Shown: positions 45,371 to 56,600 of the stretch, in pieces | Layout: each line of letters starts with the position of its first letter | How positions within the stretch are numbered: the stretch's first letter is position 1 | NCBI RefSeq assembly: GCF_001642475.1 | Contig: NW_019174033.1 | Span: forward strand, 1-64,000 | From: Fonsecaea monophora | Taxonomy: Eukaryota; Ascomycota; Eurotiomycetes; Chaetothyriales; Herpotrichiellaceae | Length of the DNA stretch: 64,000 bases | Reading direction: 5' to 3' | Notes under the pieces: model-generated | Databases searched by the model: none | What the model saw: the letters and a program-made list of their open reading frames with translations, nothing else | Told to the model about the DNA's origin: nothing | Position numbers and translations under genes: made by a program

Positions 45371-45379
45371 TTATCTGAT
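45371..45379 (-). promoter_or_regulatory. SreA-type site ATCAGATAA
   Basis: The plus strand reads TTATCTGAT. It pairs with the site at 45328; closely paired GATA elements are typical of SreA-repressed promoters. Confidence 0.65.
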
Positions 45380-45736
45380 CCGCTCGCAGAACTCCACTCT
45401 GTGAAGGATAGTGGAGCCTGACCGTTAGTACAGGTAAAACCAGGGTGTAATTTTGGTATTGTATCATCTTTCAAATGACACCGATCTCAGGTTGAGACGG
45501 CTTTCCGGATTCTCCCATGGGGCCATGTCATGGTCCCATCATCGCGAGTAGGAACGCCATTGTCGGCGAACGGAGTCTTTTGTTAGAGGCACAATTTGGT
45601 TGCATCAATTCTACACGAAGAGGAGGATGGTCCAGGCGCTCCCAGTCGTTGGCCGACCAAGAAATCGTTCTGAGTGCCTCGATCCTCCTATGTCATCGAT
45701 CGAGGCCTCATCAATGCTTCCACCACTACAACAACT

Positions 45737-47243
45737 ATGATACAGCATCCAGACGCGCTCATGGATGGCAACAAGGGCACCGCTTCACCACCACTCGACT
45801 TGGTGTGTGTCGGTTTTGACCTCACTGGCATCGCAAACGCTGTCGCATTGGACGAAAGACATGCACTCAGCAAGGATACCTTGTTCCTGGAATCTCAATT
45901 GGAAGCATTCTGGAAGCCACTCCGGTGCACACCTGCCTCCAGACTGAGGATCTCATTTCTCCACGACCTGATCACCTCAGAGAATCCGCGTTCTCGATTC
46001 ACCTTTCTCAACTACCTCCATGCAACTAATAGACTCGTCTTATATGCGAACAGCGCTCAGCTGCGCCCGAGTAGGCAGATGTTCAGCGACTACTTAAGAT
46101 GGTGTGCTACCCGCCTTCAAGCCCAAGTCCAGTACGGCAAGATGGTCACCAGTGTGCAACCATTGAAAGACGGCAGGGGGAGCGTCACTGCGTGGGAGGT
46201 GGTCTTTGTGGATGCTGTGACAGGAGAACAAAAAGCCGTCACTGCCAGGCAGGTCGTCTATGCTGCATCGCAGCATCCCTATGTCCCAGAAGTACTCCGC
46301 ACTCCTGCCCTTCGAAATCTCGTCCTGCACTCTTCAGAGTATCCGGAAGCCATCTCAACACTTCTACGCGACAAACCGAGAGCACGTATCGCAGTCCTAG
46401 GAAATGGCCAAAGCGCAGCAGAGGCATTTGATCAGCTTCATGGGATCCGTGGAGAACATGAAGTCATTTGGTTCACCAAAGACGCCGTCCTTCGAGGAGA
46501 TGACGAGACGCCATTGTAAGTTGGCTTCTTGGGTGTCCACCACCGGTTTCGCTTTCTAATGCTCTAGCGAAATCTAGCCTATTGCAAAGTATCATGCACC
46601 CGCATTCAGCAAAACAACAAAATATGCCACCCGAGATCAGGAGAAGAGAAGTCAATGGAGCCTCGCCCATGACCTCTAGTCCGCCAATTGAACCTCGCCT
46701 CTTGAGACAGATATATGATACCCAGTACGATTTCAGTGTTAAAGAGCCGGACTGCAACAAGTGGAGATTCCAAATCAGACTCCAGCATGAGGTCATAAAT
46801 GCGGAGAAAACTGTTGACGGACGCGTGCGACTTTTCGTGCAAAGTCTCGAGAATCCCAACGAGTCAACAACATTCGACGCCGTCATTTCCGCGACCGGCT
46901 TCGAACAAAACGCCCACCATAGAACCCTCCAACCTTTAAAAGCGCTGCTCGATGGTCCCAGTGTCACAGTTGATCGCGATTACCACATCAACTTTAGAAA
47001 GGGCGTCCTCGCGCCAGGGTGCGGGATCTGGCTTCAAGGATCTCTTGCCGATGATGGAGACCAGGTAAGTGACGGACTCCCATCTGTCTGCATCATCACT
47101 ACTAATGTCTGGAATTGCAGAATGACGACAGCCTGCTCCAGGTTCTTGCAGAGAGAAGTAGACGTCTGGCAGAGTCGGTCCTGCGTCGGAGGACCGAGCA
47201 GACCACGGAGGGGGAGGAGGAGGAGAGGTCGGCAAGGCTGTAA
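45737..47243 (+). CDS. Diverged L-ornithine N5-monooxygenase (SidA family)
   Basis: Three exons, 45737-46515, 46578-47064 and 47121-47243, give 462 aa, about 40 shorter than typical SidA. Family features: RISFLHDL, NPRSRFTFLNYLH, DYLRWCA, the NADPH motif VLGNGQSAAEAF (about 220-231), GDDETPF, SATGFEQNAHHR and GIWLQGS. Odd features: the FAD loop, normally GFGPASL-like, reads GFDLTGI (26-32), losing the second Gly and the Pro. The Trp-His segment after it is replaced by FWKPLRC, and the conserved Lys before ISF is Arg. The C-terminus is SARL, a PTS1-like tripeptide. Canonical SidA makes N5-hydroxyornithine, the first step of hydroxamate siderophores, in the cytosol. This copy may be weakened, repurposed or lost. 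A start at 45761 is also possible. Confidence 0.82.
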
Positions 47244-47415
47244 CATTGGCCACATGGAATCGCGCGCATAGATCAGGCTTTGGAACCGGGAGATATATAT
47301 ATATATATTTCGAGAGAGAGGGAGGGAGAGATTAAAAAAGTCAACTCTTTTGGTCTGTACATAGAGTACACATTCTATCTTCGGCGGAACCTTTCTCGTC
47401 GCAAATGTCTGGTAA

Positions 47416-49487
47416 CTACAGTTTCGGTCTCCCTTTAGTCACCAACTGCCCTGCCAGCTGCGCGAGCTCGAATTTTCTCACTTTTCCACTCCCTGTCAGT
47501 GGTATTGTGGCCGGAATACCATCTTCTCCAAGCCAGAAAATATGTGCTGGAGCCTTGTGCCTGCCAAGCTTCAGTCTCACCCATTCACGGATGTTTTCGT
47601 CGCTGGGACGATGAGTAATCGGACTGGTATATCCTCCTTTGACGCTCTGTTCCCGTTGGGCCGTTGAATGAGTCGAGCTGGTGCGTTGGAGAAAAGCAGC
47701 CGGCACTTCGCCGTACCTGGAATGCTTGACACCGACGACGATAGCGCGGTCAATGGCCTCGTGCTCGACCAGGCGACTCTCAATCTCTAAGGGATAGATG
47801 TTTTCTCCACCTGGTAGGAGATGATTCGTCAGTGAGAGCTTTCGAGGAGATGCACGGCTTTCTTGAGTGGATGATGAGTGCATGCTCAGAGAAGGCTTGC
47901 TTACCCCTGATGATGATATCCTTAAACCGACCCGTAATCGTGCACGTCTTGTCCCTGTGAAAGACAGCTTCGTCGCCGGTATGCAGCCATAGCACACCGT
48001 CTGCGTCACGGATCATGACCTCATTCGTCTTCTCCGCATTCCTCCAATAGCCTCGCTGTAGTTGATAGCCGGCGATGCAGAGCTCTCCGCGCTCACCAAC
48101 CGGTACGATTCTTCCCTGTCGGTCAACGATCTTTGCATGGGCGTGCGGCATGACTTGGCCAACGGTGGTGAGCTTCAGACTCGTGGGGTCATTGTGGAAT
48201 GCGTTGAAACAAGTCGGCGAAGCTTCTGTTAAGCCTGATAGTACCGGGCGTTAGCTTGTCAACGGGCCCTTCTGGCTGAGTTACATGCGTGCCATACCGT
48301 AACTACTAGTGAACTCGGTCATCCCGAGTTCATTGACCATAAGTTCCATCAGGTGGCGAGGCACAGGAGCCCCTGCTATGATACCGGTTCGTAAGGCTGA
48401 GCAATCGAAGTCCTCAGGTCGGGGCAGGCTGAAAATTGAATCGAACATTGCCGGGACACCGTGAAGGGCAGTACATCGTTCCTCCGAGATGGCTCTCAGG
48501 CACGCTACGGCGTCGAAGGTCTCTGCGGGATAAACCACTTTTCCGCCATGGGTTATGATGGCCAGTAGGCCGAGGACAAGGCCAAAGCAATGGAAAAGCG
48601 GTGGCGGACAGCAGAGCACGTCTTGATCCGTCAAGGCCATGCGGTCGCCAATGAAACGGCTGTTGTTGACCAAGGAGCTGGAAGTACCAGTTAGCTTTAT
48701 AGCCCACGTAGGATATTCTTGACGGGAGGAGCTAGAAGCCAGTCGGCTACTTACTGATGTGTCAGCATCGCAGCTTTTGGATTGCCTGTCGTTCCACTGG
48801 TGAACTGGAGATTGCAAACGTCATGGCAGCTGAATGTCTTTGAGGCTGCCTCGAGAATTTCATCGGATTCGATTGCCCCTGTCTCTAGGAGTGTTGCATA
48901 GGGGGTAAAATGGCCGGGCGGGCCTCGTAGAATGATAATCTCCTCGACCGTGCCTGGATTCTCTCTCAGCTGGTGGAGAAGTTGCCCATTGTCGTGATGA
49001 CCGATCCGGGGGGTTGCAAACAATATTCGGCATTCTATGACTTCGAGTCAGGAGTGGCTCCAATAGCAGGTTGTGAAAAGAAAAAAGAAAACGTACCGGT
49101 GAATTTCAGAGCATACAATGCTTCAGATGCGGTGTAGGTGTTGTTCAAAATGACCAATATACATCCCAGCCTCATACAGGCGAAGAAGACCGAGACATAT
49201 TGCTCACAGTTTCCGGCCATGATACCGATTCGATCTCCTGCGCGTAGCCCTCGAGCAACAAGGGCTTTCGCAAGTCGAATGCTTTCGTCCCTGAGACGGC
49301 TGTAGGTCCATCTGGAGCCCGTCCACGGTACCACCAAGCATTCTTTACTCCCATACCTCTTGCACTGGAAATCTAGCAGTTCGCCGAGAGTAAAATCTAA
49401 CAAAGGCACCTCCGAATTGCCATGAAGGATGGACGGAACCGTTGGAGGCGGGATAACCGTGGTCTCTGTGATGCTGTCTAGAGACAT
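47416..49487 (-). CDS. sidI: SidI-type acyl-CoA ligase (mevalonyl-CoA ligase)
   Basis: Five exons on the minus strand, 49487-49097, 49034-48755, 48677-48298, 48234-47905 and 47810-47416, give 591 aa. The AMP-binding motif is LQFTSGTTGNPKAAMLTH, followed by HSLVNNSRFIGDRM. SSYGLTEASP, LHTGDEA and GRFKDIIIRGGENIYPLEIE are the other core motifs, and GSGKVRKFEL carries the catalytic lysine. An insertion (HSTAQREQSVKGGYTSPITH) lies between the last two. The C-terminal tripeptide PKL is a PTS1-like signal; no N-terminal PTS2 is seen. In Aspergillus, SidI activates mevalonate with CoA in peroxisomes for fusarinine-type siderophores. General 4-coumarate-CoA-ligase-like activity is the alternative, but the SidH and SidF neighbours favour SidI. 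Convergent with the monooxygenase. Confidence 0.85.
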
Positions 49488-50601
49488 CGCAACAGGAAGC
49501 TAACGAATGCTCAATAGTCCCTATATTCGGCCTCTTCGTGCCCTAGAGCCCAATCTGCAGTTGTCAATGTTATGTTGACATTGTGTATAGAATCATCCCC
49601 ACTCACGTGGTCTATCAGGCAGGCAGTTTGCAGCTTCTGGAGACTAATGTTACGCGATCTCCGGTCTCGGTTCGCGGGCCGGGCAAGAAAAGATGCACCT
49701 GCACCGAAGAATTTGCTTCATCACGTATTTGACACTAAGCTTCCAACTGGGTGGCCGGGAAAAACCTGCAGGTAGCAGAGCAGATTCCGCCGAGAAGGAC
49801 CGCCGAGAAGGATTTCGGTTCCACATGTTTCCATACGATAAAAAGATCAATCAAATTCACTCGTTCGAGACATGTGGATTGAAGCGAGTAAACACCCCCT
49901 GGCAGCTTCTGCGAAGGTGGCAAAGTTATCCACTGCGACAATTTCGATCAACAATCAGATCAGATAAGATGTATAAGATTGATAAGGGGGTTTGTGCCGT
50001 GCCACACCAGTAACAGCTGACGTTTGGATAGGTAGGTCTGTTGTCTTGCAACCCCTGTGACTTTTTCAATGCGTCATTTCTTTCACCGTGTCCACTTGTT
50101 GGGCACAACCGAAGCCGCCGGTCTTGAATACACATTCAAGGTCATAGGACACCATTGAGTGTCCTCTAATGGCGCAGTGGAGGTTTGCGCCAATCGACCC
50201 ATATTGTGAAAACTGCGACATTGGAACAAGAAGGGGAAACATGGCTTGGGTTAATGGTGATCGCAGTCTTGACAAGCTCCGCTCAATACGCTACGCCAAT
50301 TTGGGAAAGAGTTCTTGATACAAGCGCGGTATCTCAGTCATTTCAGAGAACTGACATTACAATACGTGTCCGCTTAAGTGATATTCCGTGAAATATTCCC
50401 CTTACCGACATACCTAGCTCGGTGATGATCTTCTCTTAGGGAATTTGCCTGGAGCGGTAGTAAGGGTGGAGATATAAGTAAATTCCTGCTATGTACATGA
50501 TTGACCATGTCCCCACCTACCAGGTCGAAACTCTGCACGGCGGTAACACTCTTGCTGTGACCAGAGTCTTCTGTCTTGGAACGTGCATCACCTGTACCCT
50601 C
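49488..50601. promoter_or_regulatory. Upstream region of the SidI-type gene
   Basis: 1.1 kb with no supported gene between two minus-strand genes. The exact SreA-type site at 49959 lies about 470 bases upstream of the SidI start, and more GATAA words follow at about 49981. Confidence 0.6.
49959..49967 (+). promoter_or_regulatory. SreA-type site ATCAGATAA
   Basis: An exact ATCWGATAA match on the plus strand, inside ATCAGATCAGATAAGAT, so overlapping GATA words are clustered. It is placed to control the SidI-type gene. Confidence 0.6.
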
Positions 50602-51501
50602 TCACAACTTCGAATCTACCCAGTCCGGTGATCGTTTTTCCACAAACGCCTGAATCCCCTCCGAGAAATTGGGTCCAGCCATTAGGCGAGGGTACCATTG
50701 ATCAGCAAGAATCGAGACCGCTTCCTCCACGCTACCAGTTTCCCAGCTCTGCCGAATACCTAGCCGGCCGACAATCAACGCATCCGGACTGTTCCTACAC
50801 ATGTCCTTGGCGACTTGAATTGCCACGGGGACAACTTCAGAGGCAGATTCCACCAGCCGACTAACCAGGCCCCAGTAATGAAGCTCCTTGGCCTCCACGT
50901 TTCTGCCAGTCAGAACGAGATCGGTTGTACGCTGCAGCCCCAGTGTACGTGCCAGTCGTGGTAGACAGCCTGCCACAGGGACGATCCCACGCTTCACTTC
51001 TGGCAGGGAAAAAATGGCCGAGGAGCAAGCTATGACGAGGTCGCAGTTGGCCACCATCTCAAAGCCGCCTCCCATGCACAGACCGTTCACTGCCGCGATG
51101 ATCGGCTTTTTACCAACTCGACGGGGCAGCCCAGCGAGACCAGGAGCAGACATGTCGTTGACCACACCAGCTTTGTTCATCTCGTTCCATTCTGACCAAG
51201 GACATATTCTTGTCAGTTGCAGTCTCAGGTAAAGTTTGTTGTTGTAGAGCCTTACCGGGCATCCGAACATACCTTGTAAATCTGCTCCAGTACAGAAAGC
51301 TCTGCCAACGCCTGTGATGATTCCGACCCATAAACTTTCATCTTGGTCGAAGAGCTCCCATATCCCTTGTATTTCGCGGCTCGTGGCTTTGTTGATGCTG
51401 TTCAGTTTCTCTGGTCTGTTCAAAGTGACCTGAACGATTTTGTCATGCGGGAAAGAGACTTGAAAATGCTGGAAATTCAATGGCCTTGATCTGAGAGACA
51501 T
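50602..51501 (-). CDS. sidH: SidH-type enoyl-CoA hydratase (mevalonyl-CoA hydratase)
   Basis: Two exons on the minus strand, 51501-51273 and 51191-50602, give 272 aa. The 81-base intron has no in-frame stop, so an unspliced reading also stays open. Splicing restores GADLQEWNEM, the usual sequence after the oxyanion-hole Gly-Ala-Asp. Crotonase motifs are LNRPEKLNSIN, ITGVGRAFCTGADL and AAVNGLCMGGGFEMVANCDLVIA, then LPEVKRGIVPVAG. The protein ends in SKL, the perfect peroxisomal PTS1. In Aspergillus, SidH dehydrates mevalonyl-CoA to anhydromevalonyl-CoA in peroxisomes. Head-to-head with the SidF-type gene at 51980. Confidence 0.9.
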   Translation of the reverse strand: MSLRSRPLNFQHFQVSFPHDKIVQVTLNRPEKLNSINKATSREIQGIWELFDQDESLWVGIITGVGRAFCTGADLQGMFGCPVRLYNNKLYLRLQLTRICPWSEWNEMNKAGVVNDMSAPGLAGLPRRVGKKPIIAAVNGLCMGGGFEMVANCDLVIACSSAIFSLPEVKRGIVPVAGCLPRLARTLGLQRTTDLVLTGRNVEAKELHYWGLVSRLVESASEVVPVAIQVAKDMCRNSPDALIVGRLGIRQSWETGSVEEAVSILADQWYPRLMAGPNFSEGIQAFVEKRSPDWVDSKL

Positions 51502-51979
51502 TTGTGTTCCGGGGTTTGCGTCTGGGTTGACAGGTTTCTCTGCAAGCGCAATTCAAAGGAAGTATCGTCGATTTAGCTTCACCAGATTCCTTCTCTCGGA
51601 AGAAGGTTGTGTCTTTTCGCCTCGTGTATATAAGAACTTCACGTGCCGCCGAATTCTGGGACGTTGATGTAGCCACTGAAACGCTGTCTGCCAAGGTATC
51701 CGATCCTCGGCCTAAGGAGAGCGTTCAGCAAGTCGCAAACTGCGCTCCATATTCGACAAAAGCCTACGAATGGAGGACCAGGTTGGGGATGGTGGGGGCT
51801 GTATGCCGTTCATTCCCCTTCCTCGGAGTCTTCGTCCTACTCTGCCATTTCAATCCCTTCTTCTCCCAGCAAGCTCCTCTCTCTAGATTCTAACACTAGA
51901 GAACGATTGTTGGGGGATGATTTTTATGTCGCTGTGACATTTATCTCATTTGGAACTCGGACTTTCAAATTCTTTCAGA
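51502..51979. promoter_or_regulatory. Divergent SidH/SidF promoter
   Basis: 478 bases. There is no exact ATCWGATAA site. A weaker GATA word (TTATCTCAT, 51941-51949) lies about 30 bases before the SidF start. TCCGATCCTCGG at 51699 is an imperfect palindrome. Confidence 0.5.
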
Positions 51980-53411
51980 ATGGCTCATAATCCAACCCCT
52001 TCATACAAGTGGCCTCTGGTCAAGCTGCCACACCCGTTTCTGACCACATATCAAGTGCGCGCTGTTGCGGAAACAAAGCCGGCGAGATTCATCTTAACAC
52101 ACAAGGGTCAGCCCCCGGAGGGACGGCCATTGCCCAAGCCGTTACATAGCGACTCGCTCTCGTGGCAGGAACTGTTGTTCAAACCCAAGGAGGAGGTTCC
52201 GCCCATTTCCAACAACAGCGCTTGGGCACGAGCAGTTCGGAGTCCTCACACAACATTCGAGTGGGTGGGAGGTAGCCCACCCACCCTTGGTCAGATCTGG
52301 AATGTTGTTCATGCGATATATCTCGCCCATCCCACCTACGAGTACTTCAGACTCAGCCTGTCTGGTGCAGGAAAGGATGTCATTCGCCACGAACTGCTTT
52401 CCACGGGCTTAGGCATCGAACATCCCAAGCCATGGCGCCCCAATGACGATTTGAACGCACGGACTGACGAGCTGCTGATCCTTCGAAGCTCGTTCTGGCA
52501 AGGGGCAGCTTCTCCTTTGGGGCCTCGTCCAATCTGGGTCGTAGGAGACGGCACGGATGGTCCTTCACGCGAGCCTCTGGCCCAGTACCCCATCATGCCT
52601 GAGAATTACCACTTCACCATGAAGTTCCCCGAGGAGCCCATCTACACGCGTCATCCGATCCGTCGCCCAAAGCCACATCCAGGATCAATCGCCTACAGTC
52701 GCTACATTCCGGAGCTGGACGAGCACTTTTCCCTGGAAGTGGTCGACTGGCAAGATCCGGAGCACCTGAAACTCTTCAACACATGGCAGAACGACCCTCG
52801 TGTTGCGGCAGGGTGGAACGAGACAGGGACTTTGGAGCAGCATCGCGAATACCTGCGCAAACTGTGGGTTGATCCGCACGTTCTTTGCCTGTTCGGGCGC
52901 TTCAACAACGCACGCTTCGCTTACTTCGAGCTGTACTGGGCAAAGGTAGGTCCCCTCATCTCTTCGTAGGGTGTCGAGACTCCTTCCACTCCTTCATTTT
53001 ATCGTCCAGTTTCTAATATGTTCCTTCTCAACCAAACAGGAAGATCACTATGGCGCCCATTACGACGCCGGCGACTACGACCGTGGCCGGCACTCACTCG
53101 TAGGCGACGCATCGTTCCGTGGCTCCCACCGCGTCAACGCCTGGTACTCCAGCTGTATCCACTACGTTTTTCTGGACGACCCGCGCACCGCCAACGCCGT
53201 GGGCGAGCCCAAGGCCACGGGCGCGACGATCCTATCCTACGAGAACTCCCAAGGTCTGGTCATTGGCAAGTACGTCGACCTGGGCCACAAGCGCTCGGTG
53301 CATTCGATTGCGAGCCGGGAGAAATGGTTCCAGTTGTGTCCGCTCTTCTGGGACGGGCGGGAGAAGCCGTTGGAATCGGCAGACCGAGCAGCTTGGAATG
53401 CTAAGCTATAG
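51980..53411 (+). CDS. sidF: SidF-type N5-hydroxyornithine transacylase (anhydromevalonyl transferase)
   Basis: Two exons, 51980-52945 and 53040-53411, give 445 aa. A frame reaching further upstream uses a non-ATG codon, so the ATG at 51980 was taken. The N-terminal half (YKWPLVKLPHPFLTTYQV, WVGGSPPTLGQIWNVVHAIYL) is the siderophore-specific extension. The C-terminal half is a GNAT/IucB-like acyltransferase: [58 protein letters not shown] and HRVNAWYSSCIHYVFLDDPRT. It ends in AKL, a good PTS1. SidF transfers anhydromevalonyl from CoA to N5-hydroxyornithine. SidL-type acetyltransferases are the closest alternative, but the SidH/SidI company favours SidF. Confidence 0.9.
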
Positions 53412-53648
53412 CCTTTTGTGGGAGAGGAGGGTCAAAAATTGAGAATAGTCACTGATCGTTTATGCAAAAAGCATTCTTTTGTTTTCTAGTCCCTGTGATT
53501 CTGGCAATGTGACATATCCTGGACTCTTCCGCCCCCCACTGTGAGGAACATAGTCGAGATATTTTCCAAAAAGAAATTGACAAACGTATTGTAAATGAAA
53601 ATTTCTAGTCATTTTTACCAGTCTTCCCTCCTAGGCTTCATCTTCTTG

Positions 53649-56600
53649 CTACTCAGCCAGCGTCTGATGCATAACGTTCAACCTATAACTCTCCGACCTC
53701 TGAAGCAATTCCTCATGCGTTCCACGATCAACGCATTGGCCTCCTTCAATCAAGAAGATCACATCCGCCTTCCTTATCGTGTGCAGTCGGTGCGCAATAG
53801 CAATCACCGTGATACCCCTCGAGGCCTTCTCAAGCCCATCTTGTAGAAGCTTCTCCGACTCGGCGTCTAAAGCACTGGTGGGTTCGTCCAGGATCAGCAA
53901 CTTGGGCTTGCGCACCAGTGCTCGCGCGATCGACAGCCTTTGCTTCTGCCCTCCCGAGAATTGATTGCCGTTCGGTCCACATAGCGTTTGGTAGCCGTTG
54001 GGCAGAGATTGGATGGTGTCGTGGATGTTGGCTAGCTTGCAGGCCTCTTGAATCTCGTCCATGCTGGCTTCATGGTCCGGACGAGCACCAAGGCCGATGT
54101 TGAATTCAATGGTTCCCTCGAAGAGGACACTTTCTTGTGGCACCAGAGCGATAGTGTCGCGGAAGGAGACGTCGCGAGTCTTTGTCACGTCAAGCCCGTC
54201 GACGATGACGGATCCGGATCGAGGGGTATACAGTCTTTCGACGAGCGAGATGATGGTCGATTTACCAGCGCCACTGGGACCGACTAGGGCACAGAGTGTT
54301 CCCGGTCGAATGTCGACGTTCAGTCCCTTCAAGACTTCAACCTCCGGTCGACTTGGGTATGCGAAGTGGACGTCGCAGAGCTGGACGCTCGAGCCCTGGT
54401 TGCTGGGCGGAAGAGTCGGTTTTGCTTCGGCCGTTTTCTCCAGGTCTTTATCCTCGAAACATAGATTCAGAGATGGTTTTCCCTTCACACGCCCTTGCAT
54501 CCTATCCGGCCCTATCTCAATGAGACCCAAGAGCCTTGCCACCGCAGCTCGCGCGCTCGTGAGCTCTGGGGCGAGCGCAAACATCTGGCTCCAGAGCAGT
54601 GCGCTGACTAGGAGGGAGAATACCACAATCATGAACTGTGTCTGGGTGTAATTGCCCGCAATAATCTGTTTGGAGCCCCACCAATAAGCTAACGCATTCA
54701 CCAGGTTACCGAGCAGATAGGTCATTGCCTGCCAGAGACTTGCGTGTAGGCTCACTTTGAGCGTCTCCTTGCGGGGACCTTTTAGTGATCGTCGGTAAGT
54801 CCCCAGCGTCTCTTCTTCAAGTGAAAGGGACGCGATCGTCTTGATGGATGTGATTGCCTCCACGCCAATGTCTACCGATTTGGTATATGCGTTTTCGTGC
54901 CGTTCTTCAAATCTCGCGAGTACTCGGAGCTCCATAAGACCAGCTCCAAGAAGGAGCGGCACCAGAGAGAGGCAGACCAGTGCTATTCTCCAAGCAATAA
55001 TATGAGTCAAAACAATTGCGACAATGAGGTTGACAGTGATTGAGAACAACGTGCCGATGACGGAGCCGCTCAAGCCACTGAGCGCATTACCGTCTCTGGT
55101 AATGTAAGAGAGCAGTAAGGCGGGGGTCCGCCCTTCAGACTGATGCCACTGAAGATCTTGCCCAAATAATGATCGGAAGGATAAGACTCTCACGCTCCTG
55201 ACCGTTTTCTCAGCAACCCAGCCGAACCCCGTCCAACTGGTCACATTCGCAAAGAACTCGATGATTGCGAGAATGAAAAACATCAGACCGAGGAAGCTGC
55301 CCCGAGAACGAATGTAGGACTCGCTTTGGCAAGGACTCAAGCTGCCGACAGTGTTTCCAAAGATCACGGCCTCCGCAGAGAATGATCCGCCAACAACGCT
55401 CGAGGCGAAAAGCGAGATAATGATGATTAGCAGATGTGGTCTCAAGACTGGTGCAAACCCTCGCAACAAAGACCACAGCGATTTTGATGGGGTCTCGGGC
55501 TCTTCCTGCTCTTCCACCGATTCATTTACTTCATCTTGGCTTGCCGAAATTTCAGTCTTCTCAACGGTGCCGATCCCGTCAATCGACAATGTACTTTCTC
55601 CGGTAGCACCCTTTTTTGAGGAGCCATGGTCTGATTGGCGGGTGCTATCTGCTGTCACGTTCTTCTCAGATGTGGATCCGAGAGTCTGCAATCTCACTAG
55701 GTCGGCGTACGCGCCGTTCTTTGCCATCAGTGTTGAATGAGACCCTTCTTCAAGGATGCGCCCCTTCTGCATGACTATTATATTGTCGGCACCAGTGATA
55801 GTCGAAAGTCGGTGAGCAATCGTGATCATAGTCCTGCCACTGGCAATGCCAGATATGGCCCGCTGGATGCGCTGCTCGCTTCTTGAGTCCAGGGAGGCCG
55901 TGGCCTCATCCAAGATAAGAACCGCGGGATCTTTAACAAGAGCCCTGGCAAGAGCAACCCGTTGCTTCTGGCCACCACTAATCAGCCGCCCACTCGATCC
56001 CACCACGGTGCCGTATCCGTGTTGCAACGCAACGATGAAAGAATCCGCGTCGGCGAGTTCTGCGGCCTTTCGGACTAAGGAAATAATCTCGACGACATTT
56101 GAACCCAGTTTCTCTGCTGCAGCGTTCAAGTCCTGGCCCTCCCTGACTTGGCGGGCGAGATTTGCAAGGTCTGGGCCAAGGAGTGTTGCCTTCAGATGTG
56201 TGTGACTGGGATGGCTCGAATTGATCAAGCCATGGGCAATGTTCTCCAATATGGAACGGTCAAGGAGCGAGGGGTCTTGCTGCACGAGGCTGAGGAAGCT
56301 TCTGAGGTCGTGGAGATTCAGATCCCGGAGATTATGACCGTCGAACAAGACTTGACCCTGAGTAGGATCATACAATCTTGTAAGTAGTCCCGCAATGGTG
56401 GATTTTCCACTTCCAGAAAACCCAACTATGGCAGTGTGTTTCCTGGGAGGAATTCGAAGATTGATCTGGTCCAGGACTGTGACTTCAGGTCTGGATGGAT
56501 AATTGAATGAGACACCCTGGAACTCGAAGCCGCCTTCCGCCTGTGAGAAGGGAAACCCCGAAGCAGCTGTTCCATTAATCAACGGCTCGCGATCCATATC

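Larger units (their letters stand above)
43901..45736. promoter_or_regulatory. Divergent promoter of siderophore carrier and SidA-like gene
   Basis: 1.84 kb without a supported gene. Three exact SreA-type GATA sites lie at 45112, 45328 and 45371, and CCAAT boxes at 44498 and 45073. The sites are nearer to the monooxygenase start. Confidence 0.65.

Noticed and set aside
45737..47243. Reading the flavoprotein as a Baeyer-Villiger or general FMO enzyme
   Set aside because: NPRSRFTFLNYLH, DYLRWCA and the GNGQSAAE/ATGF pattern are those of ornithine/lysine N-monooxygenases, and the genomic company is siderophore-specific.
51950..51979. Upstream extension of SidF from a TTG codon
   Set aside because: Fungal nuclear genes initiate at ATG; the ATG at 51980 begins the conserved N-terminus.
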